A DNA stretch of 64,000 nt, from the NCBI RefSeq assembly GCF_042682685.1, contig NZ_JBHUHX010000021.1, positions 1-64,000 of the forward strand, read 5' to 3'. A program made the position numbers and the translations under genes. Shown one piece after another: positions 59,401 through 64,000 of the stretch (position 1 is its first letter; each line of letters starts with the position of its first letter). This DNA comes from Imhoffiella fuscus (lineage in GTDB: Bacteria; Pseudomonadota; Gammaproteobacteria; Chromatiales; Chromatiaceae). The notes below the pieces were generated by a model, which did no database searches, was not told the DNA's origin, and saw only the letters and a list, made by a program, of their open reading frames with translations.

Positions 59401-60909
59401 ATGCTGCAGAAGACCTATCTCCCCGACATGCGGCAACAGTTCGATGCCCTGCTTGAGAAGACCGCCGGCACCTGCCAGTCCATCCTCGATACTCGACATC
59501 CCTCCAACGACCAGGACTATCTGTCCGAGGTCGCGCACGTCAAACGTTTTCTGGAGATCTGGGACGCCGATTATGAGTTTCGCCAGGCGATCGAGACCGA
59601 CCCGGATCAGGCCGCAGCGGGGCGCGGTCTGCGCATGGACCCCGGGCATCTGCGCTATCTGTGGGATCACGACTATATCCTGAAGGCGCGAGAGGCTCAG
59701 GAGGTCCCCAATCGCACGGTGATCCGCTATCGCGCCTTCATTGCCGAAAAACTGCTCTATCGCGACGCCCTGCGAGAGGAGCACTGCGTTCCTCGACTTC
59801 ATCGGCACCGCGTCTGGCGCGAACGCCAGATCAACCGCTGTTTTTCCGAGCTGGGCGAGACCACCGCGCGCGCCATCGTTCACGCACCCTTTGCGATCGA
59901 GTTGAGCAAGGGGTGTTCCGTGGGCTGCTGGTTCTGCGGGCTAGAGGCACCGCGCAAGGAGGCCGATTTTCTCTACACGTCGGCCAACGCGAAGCTCTGG
60001 CGCGAGGTACTGAACGCCCTGCATTTCATCATCGGTCCGAACGCCTGGTCGGGCTTTCTCTATTGGGCGAGCGATCCGCTCGACAATCCCGACTATGAAA
60101 AGCTCATCTTCGATTATGCCGATATTCTCGGCAAATGCCCGCAAACTACGACCGCGCAGGCGCAGAAGCATATCGAACGGCTGAAACCCTTTCTGCGAGA
60201 GTCCTTTGCGCGGGGCTGCGAGGTCAATCGCTTCTCGGTGCTCTCGCTGGGAATGCTCAAAAAACTCCACCAGGCATTTACTGCCGAGGAGTTGCTCCAT
60301 ACCGAATTGATTCCGCAGAATCCGGAGTCCCGTTCCATGCTCGGCAAGACAGGGCGGGCGAAGAACTCCAAGCACCTGCAACGCAAGGCGGACTTCCTCG
60401 GATTCGATCTCGACCAGGTGATGCAGGGCACCATCTCATGCGTCAGTGGTTTCCTGCTCAACATGGTCGAGCGGACGGTCAAGCTGGTCTCGCCCTGTAA
60501 TTCCAGCGAGCGCTGGCCGCACGGACACTGGACCTACGAAGAGGCGGTCTTCACCGACGGCGAAGACCTTGCGGGAATCCTGCAGGGCATGATCGACCGG
60601 CATATGCAGGATTCGCTGACGCACCGCGATCCACTCGCCTTTCGCGAGGATCTGCGCTTCGCCATCGAGGGTGACAGCTTCACCCTGACCAATGCCATGG
60701 TCAAACACACCATGAATCCTCATCCGGGCATTCAGGCCATTGGCGAGGCCATCGCGGCGGGCGTCTCGACGGCTGGCGAGATCGCCTTTGCGCTGGAAGC
60801 CGAGCAAGGTATGGAATTGGACGAGACTTTCATCATCCTGAACCGGATCTACCAAGCCGGTCTGCTGAACGAGGATCCCGATTTCTTCGCCCACAAGAGG
60901 TCGCTGTGA
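59401..60909 (+). CDS. PoyD-type radical SAM peptide epimerase
   Basis: The 502-residue protein carries CX3CX2C (Cys172, Cys176, Cys179 in SKGCSVGCWFCGLEAP), the radical SAM cluster motif of the RiPP amino-acid epimerase family (PoyD/OspD). C-terminal cysteines that may donate the hydrogen atom are Cys347 (GTISCVSGF) and Cys366 (LVSPCNSSERWPHGHW). The N-terminal 100 residues resemble leader-binding parts of this family. It should convert L- to D-residues along the core of the precursors at 58-59 kb. It lies 299 bp downstream of them and 31 bp before the next enzyme gene. Confidence 0.9.
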   Translation: MLQKTYLPDMRQQFDALLEKTAGTCQSILDTRHPSNDQDYLSEVAHVKRFLEIWDADYEFRQAIETDPDQAAAGRGLRMDPGHLRYLWDHDYILKAREAQEVPNRTVIRYRAFIAEKLLYRDALREEHCVPRLHRHRVWRERQINRCFSELGETTARAIVHAPFAIELSKGCSVGCWFCGLEAPRKEADFLYTSANAKLWREVLNALHFIIGPNAWSGFLYWASDPLDNPDYEKLIFDYADILGKCPQTTTAQAQKHIERLKPFLRESFARGCEVNRFSVLSLGMLKKLHQAFTAEELLHTELIPQNPESRSMLGKTGRAKNSKHLQRKADFLGFDLDQVMQGTISCVSGFLLNMVERTVKLVSPCNSSERWPHGHWTYEEAVFTDGEDLAGILQGMIDRHMQDSLTHRDPLAFREDLRFAIEGDSFTLTNAMVKHTMNPHPGIQAIGEAIAAGVSTAGEIAFALEAEQGMELDETFIILNRIYQAGLLNEDPDFFAHKRSL

Positions 60910-60940
60910 TCGCCGCCGGGCAGGGCAGGGGTTCGACCCG

Positions 60941-62956
60941 ATGAGCGGACTACAGCCACTGGGCAGCGTCGATATCTGCTTGGTCACCATGCCTTTCGTC
61001 GATCTCTGCCGACCCTCGATCGCTCTCGGTCTTCTGAAATCGGCCTTGAAGTCATCGCCCTATCGGGTGTCCGTGAGTTACGGCAACCTGTTGTTCGCCG
61101 AGAAGGTCGGCGTCGAGCGCTATGGGTTGCAGAAGTTCGGTCGCCAGACACGGTTGGCCGGCGACTGGGTGTTCGCACAGGCCGCCTTCCCCGAGCATGT
61201 CACCGACACCAGCGATTTCGCGCAGCAGATCGCCCAGGACATCCGCCGGCTCGCCGGACTCGACAGAGATCCCGAGACCCTGAACCGGCTCGCCGAATTG
61301 GTCCTCGATTTGCGCGACCAGGCGACCGCCTTCGTCGATGAGATGGTCGAGTCGGTCTTGGCTCAGACGCCGCGAATCGTCGCCTGCACCTCTGTTTTCC
61401 AGCAACATACGGCGTCGCTCGCGCTCCTGCGCAAGCTCAAGGAACGCGACCCGGAACTCATCACCATCATCGGCGGGGCCAACTGCACCGGCGTCATGGG
61501 CGTGGCCAACATCGAGTCGTTCCCCTGGATCGATGTCATCTTCTCGGGCGAGGCCGACGATCAGTTCGCGCCCTTGATCGATCATCTCATGCGCTCGGGG
61601 CTCGCCGGACTGGATGCGGCCTGCCTGGAGGGTGTCATCACCAAGACCTCGGCGATTCAATTGCGCGATGTCTCGGGCAAGGATCTGCCGTGCGCCTTCG
61701 TCAGCGATCTCGTCACGTCGCCGCAACCCGACTACGAGGATTATTTCACCACCCTGCGACAGGTCTCCTACCGCGATCAGATCGTTCCAGGCATCCCGCT
61801 GGAATCGTCGCGCGGCTGCTGGTGGGGGCACAAATGCGGCTGCACCTTCTGTGGGCTCAACGGCCATAACATGCGTTACCGCGCCAAGCGGGCGGATCAG
61901 GTGCTGAACGAGATCCGCTCGCTACGCCAGACGTATGGCATCGAGCGCATCGAGTTCGTCGACAATATCCTCGACATGGGGTTCTTCGACGACCTGCTGC
62001 CGCGTCTGGCCAACGAACCCAGGAAGTTCAACATCTTCTTCGAGACCAAGGCCAACCTGACCAGGACGCAGGTCGGGCGGCTCAAGGCGGCGGGGGTCGG
62101 CTGGATCCAGCCCGGCATCGAGGCGCTGCACGACCAGATGCTGAAGCTGATGAACAAGGGCACTACCAACGCGATCAATCTGCAATTGCTGAAATATGCC
62201 TGCGAATTCGGATTGCGCGTGATCTGGCATGTGCTCTATCGCCTCCCGGGAGAGGAGGACGCCTGGCACGGCGAAAGCGCCAAGCTCGTCCCGCTGCTGC
62301 ATCATCTGATGCCGCCGACGAATTTCGTCCCCGTGACCGTGCAGCGGTTCAGCGCCTACCACGACGATCCGGAGAAATACGGCCTCAAGCTTCAGGTCGC
62401 GCCCGGTTACCTCGACATCTATCCGCTCGACGTGGAGCGGATCGGGCAACTTGCCTATTTCTTCGATAGCAATCTCGACTATCCCTCCGCGCACGACCGG
62501 CACGATGGCTTTCTCGCATTGAACAAGGCCATTCGTGATTGGAAGCGTGCCTTCGCCAATGAGGATGCGCCGCCGATCCTCGGCATGCGCGACGAGGGAG
62601 AGTCCATCTTCATCCTGGACACGCGTGCGTGCGCCACCGAACGGCGTTTCCGCCTGGAAGGCATCCAGGCCGATGTGCTGCGCTGCTGCGATCCCGCGCT
62701 TCGCTCCGAGCGGCTGGCCCCGGTACTGGCCGAACATCATGGCCGGCGCTACACCGAGTCGGCCATCGCCCAGGCGGTCGAGGCGTTGCGCGAACGGCGT
62801 CTGCTGGTCGAGGTGAGCGGCAAACTGCTCCAGCTCGCCGTTCCTGGCGAGATCCCGGATCTGCCGGCACGCTCGACCTTTCCGGGCGGCATCGATGCGC
62901 CGCCCAATCTCGCCGCCTTGATCGGGGCCAGCGCGAAGACAGCGGTCGCGGCATGA
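60941..62956 (+). CDS. B12-type radical SAM RiPP C-methyltransferase (first)
   Basis: The 671-residue protein matches the ribosomal-peptide maturation radical SAM group (PoyB/PoyC-like). Residues 1-210 look like a B12-binding domain, with a conserved IIGGANCTGVMG. The radical SAM motif is spaced CX7CX2C (Cys293, Cys301, Cys304 in SRGCWWGHKCGCTFCGLNG). Later come FVDNILDMGFFDDLLPRL and IQPGIEALHDQMLKLMNKGT. Such enzymes methylate unactivated carbons in polytheonamide-type peptides. The first cysteine lies seven residues before the second, as in the family. Overlaps the next gene by ATGA. Confidence 0.88.
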   Translation: MSGLQPLGSVDICLVTMPFVDLCRPSIALGLLKSALKSSPYRVSVSYGNLLFAEKVGVERYGLQKFGRQTRLAGDWVFAQAAFPEHVTDTSDFAQQIAQDIRRLAGLDRDPETLNRLAELVLDLRDQATAFVDEMVESVLAQTPRIVACTSVFQQHTASLALLRKLKERDPELITIIGGANCTGVMGVANIESFPWIDVIFSGEADDQFAPLIDHLMRSGLAGLDAACLEGVITKTSAIQLRDVSGKDLPCAFVSDLVTSPQPDYEDYFTTLRQVSYRDQIVPGIPLESSRGCWWGHKCGCTFCGLNGHNMRYRAKRADQVLNEIRSLRQTYGIERIEFVDNILDMGFFDDLLPRLANEPRKFNIFFETKANLTRTQVGRLKAAGVGWIQPGIEALHDQMLKLMNKGTTNAINLQLLKYACEFGLRVIWHVLYRLPGEEDAWHGESAKLVPLLHHLMPPTNFVPVTVQRFSAYHDDPEKYGLKLQVAPGYLDIYPLDVERIGQLAYFFDSNLDYPSAHDRHDGFLALNKAIRDWKRAFANEDAPPILGMRDEGESIFILDTRACATERRFRLEGIQADVLRCCDPALRSERLAPVLAEHHGRRYTESAIAQAVEALRERRLLVEVSGKLLQLAVPGEIPDLPARSTFPGGIDAPPNLAALIGASAKTAVAA

Positions 62957-64000
62957 TCGAGCGAGTGCTCGACGAACTGCTGGCCAAGGCCATGCCGCGC
63001 GAGGAGACGGATGTCTTCCTGGTTCGCATGCCCTTCCCGTCGCTGGAATATCCCTCCATGGCGCTCGGCCTGCTCAAGGCCGCGATCGCCGACCGGCCGC
63101 TCGACTGCCAGGTGGTCTATGCCGATCTGTTCTTCGCCGAACTGATCGGGTTACCCGCCTATCGCATGCTCAATATCGGCGACCGTTACGACATGCTCGG
63201 CGAGTGGGTCTTCGCCGGCGCCGCCTTCCCGGGTTTCGAGCCGGACAACAGCCGGCACGTCGAGCATTTCGCGACGGCCTTCTGCCGCAAGTTCACGGCC
63301 GACCCGGCGGCCGATCTCATCGCCGAGATCGTCGACGAACTCCACCTGCTGCGTCAGGCGGCGACCGGCTTTGTCCAGGCGCTGGCCCGCTTCATTGTCG
63401 CCAAGCGGCCGCGTTTGGTTGGATGCAGCTCCACCTTCGAGCAGCAGGTGGCCTCGATCGCATTGCTGCGGGCCATCCGCGCGCGTGACCCGAGCATCGT
63501 CACGCTGCTCGGCGGGGCCAATTGCGAGGCCGAGATGGGGCTGGCCACAGTGCGCACCTTTCCCTGGATCGACTATGTCTTCTCGGGCGAGGCCGATCTG
63601 GCGTTTCCGCACTTCTGCGATCTGCTCGTGGCGGAAGGGGCCGCCATCCCCACCGAGTCACTGCCGTTTGGCATGCTGAATCGCGAACTGGCCGAGCGGA
63701 TCGCCGCGCAACAGGAGGGGGGCGAACAGGTTCCGGTTCCACGCGCCATCCTGCGGGAGATGGACCGCTCGCCGGTCCCGGACTACGCGGACTATTTCGA
63801 GCAGATGGCGGCGATGTCCTACCACGACCGGATCACGACCGGGATGCTGCTCGAGACCTCGCGCGGCTGCTGGTGGGGCGAGAAGAAGCCCTGCACCTTC
63901 TGCGGACTGGCCGGTTGCGGCATGACCTATCGCTCCAAGTCCCCGGCGCGCGCCTTGTCGGACTTCGACCGCGTGACCTCCAGTTACCGCAAACGTCGCT
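62953..64000 (+). CDS. B12-type radical SAM RiPP C-methyltransferase (second, truncated by window edge)
   Basis: The frame opens at the overlapping ATGA and continues past position 64000, so only about 349 residues are visible. It has the same N-terminal B12-like part (VTLLGGANCEAEMGLATVR) and the CX7CX2C motif (Cys306, Cys314, Cys317 in SRGCWWGEKKPCTFCGLAG), followed by MTYRSKSPARALSD. It is similar to, but clearly diverged from, its neighbour. The second copy may act on different residues, as PoyB and PoyC do in the polytheonamide pathway. Everything downstream is unknown. Confidence 0.85.
   Translation, partial: MIERVLDELLAKAMPREETDVFLVRMPFPSLEYPSMALGLLKAAIADRPLDCQVVYADLFFAELIGLPAYRMLNIGDRYDMLGEWVFAGAAFPGFEPDNSRHVEHFATAFCRKFTADPAADLIAEIVDELHLLRQAATGFVQALARFIVAKRPRLVGCSSTFEQQVASIALLRAIRARDPSIVTLLGGANCEAEMGLATVRTFPWIDYVFSGEADLAFPHFCDLLVAEGAAIPTESLPFGMLNRELAERIAAQQEGGEQVPVPRAILREMDRSPVPDYADYFEQMAAMSYHDRITTGMLLETSRGCWWGEKKPCTFCGLAGCGMTYRSKSPARALSDFDRVTSSYRKRR

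Overview
The window reads as about 64 kb of GC-rich chromosome from a gammaproteobacterium. A sulfur-oxidising, Chromatiaceae-like (purple sulfur) lineage is the best guess. The reasons are a sulfide:quinone-oxidoreductase-type flavoprotein at 29.4 kb, gammaproteobacterial synteny (leuS-lptE-holA, nadD-rsfS, lptD-surA-pdxA, apaG-apaH, a ybeL-type gene beside leuS), and E. coli-like tRNA-Gly(CCC) and glycine-riboswitch sequences. The assignment rests on family recognition only; no search was run.

Layout. 0-6.5 kb: an accessory-looking block ending at a tRNA-Gly gene. It holds a truncated LysR gene, a MocR/PtsJ-type regulator divergent from a translationally coupled pyridoxal-phosphate homeostasis operon (YggS/PLPBP, class I amidotransferase, pyridoxal kinase), an argD fragment, a CaiB-type CoA-transferase and a small P-loop ATPase. 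6.9-16.8 kb: long-chain acyl-CoA synthetase, an RND efflux adaptor and pump, a Tyr/Pro-rich lipoprotein, a ParE/RelE-type toxin-antitoxin pair, and moaD-moeA-moaB for molybdenum cofactor. 16.9-22.8 kb: a glycine-cleavage operon (gcvT-gcvH-gcvPA-tpx-gcvPB-dgkA) preceded by a tandem glycine riboswitch. 22.9-41.9 kb: mostly housekeeping genes (leuS, lptE, holA, proA, nadD, rsfS, folA, apaH, apaG, pdxA, surA, lptD, amgK), interrupted by the SQR-type gene and a 52-codon companion ORF. 41.9-46.8 kb: signalling genes and debris (response-regulator fossil, 1404-residue hybrid histidine kinase, GGDEF fossil, transposase fossil).

46.9-64.0 kb is the most remarkable part: a proteusin (polytheonamide-type RiPP) gene cluster that runs off the right edge. 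It has an NHLM-type export operon (HlyD-like adaptor, C39-peptidase ABC exporter, second large ABC protein, SAM methyltransferase). A MetX-like acyltransferase with a Cys nucleophile and a TolC-type outer-membrane channel lie on the opposite strand. Two tandem precursor peptides carry nitrile-hydratase-like leaders ending in Ala-Gly-Gly. They are followed by a PoyD-type radical SAM peptide epimerase and two consecutive B12-type radical SAM C-methyltransferase candidates. Both cores carry a polar residue every six positions (N90, N96, N102, E108, D114), the spacing expected for one face of a beta-helix built from alternating L and D residues. The inferred sequence is ribosomal synthesis, epimerisation and C-methylation on the leader, cleavage at Gly-Gly by the C39 exporter, then release through the adaptor and TolC. 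The product would be an Ala/Val/Gly/Asn-rich, possibly membrane-active peptide. No LanM-like dehydratase is visible before the window ends.
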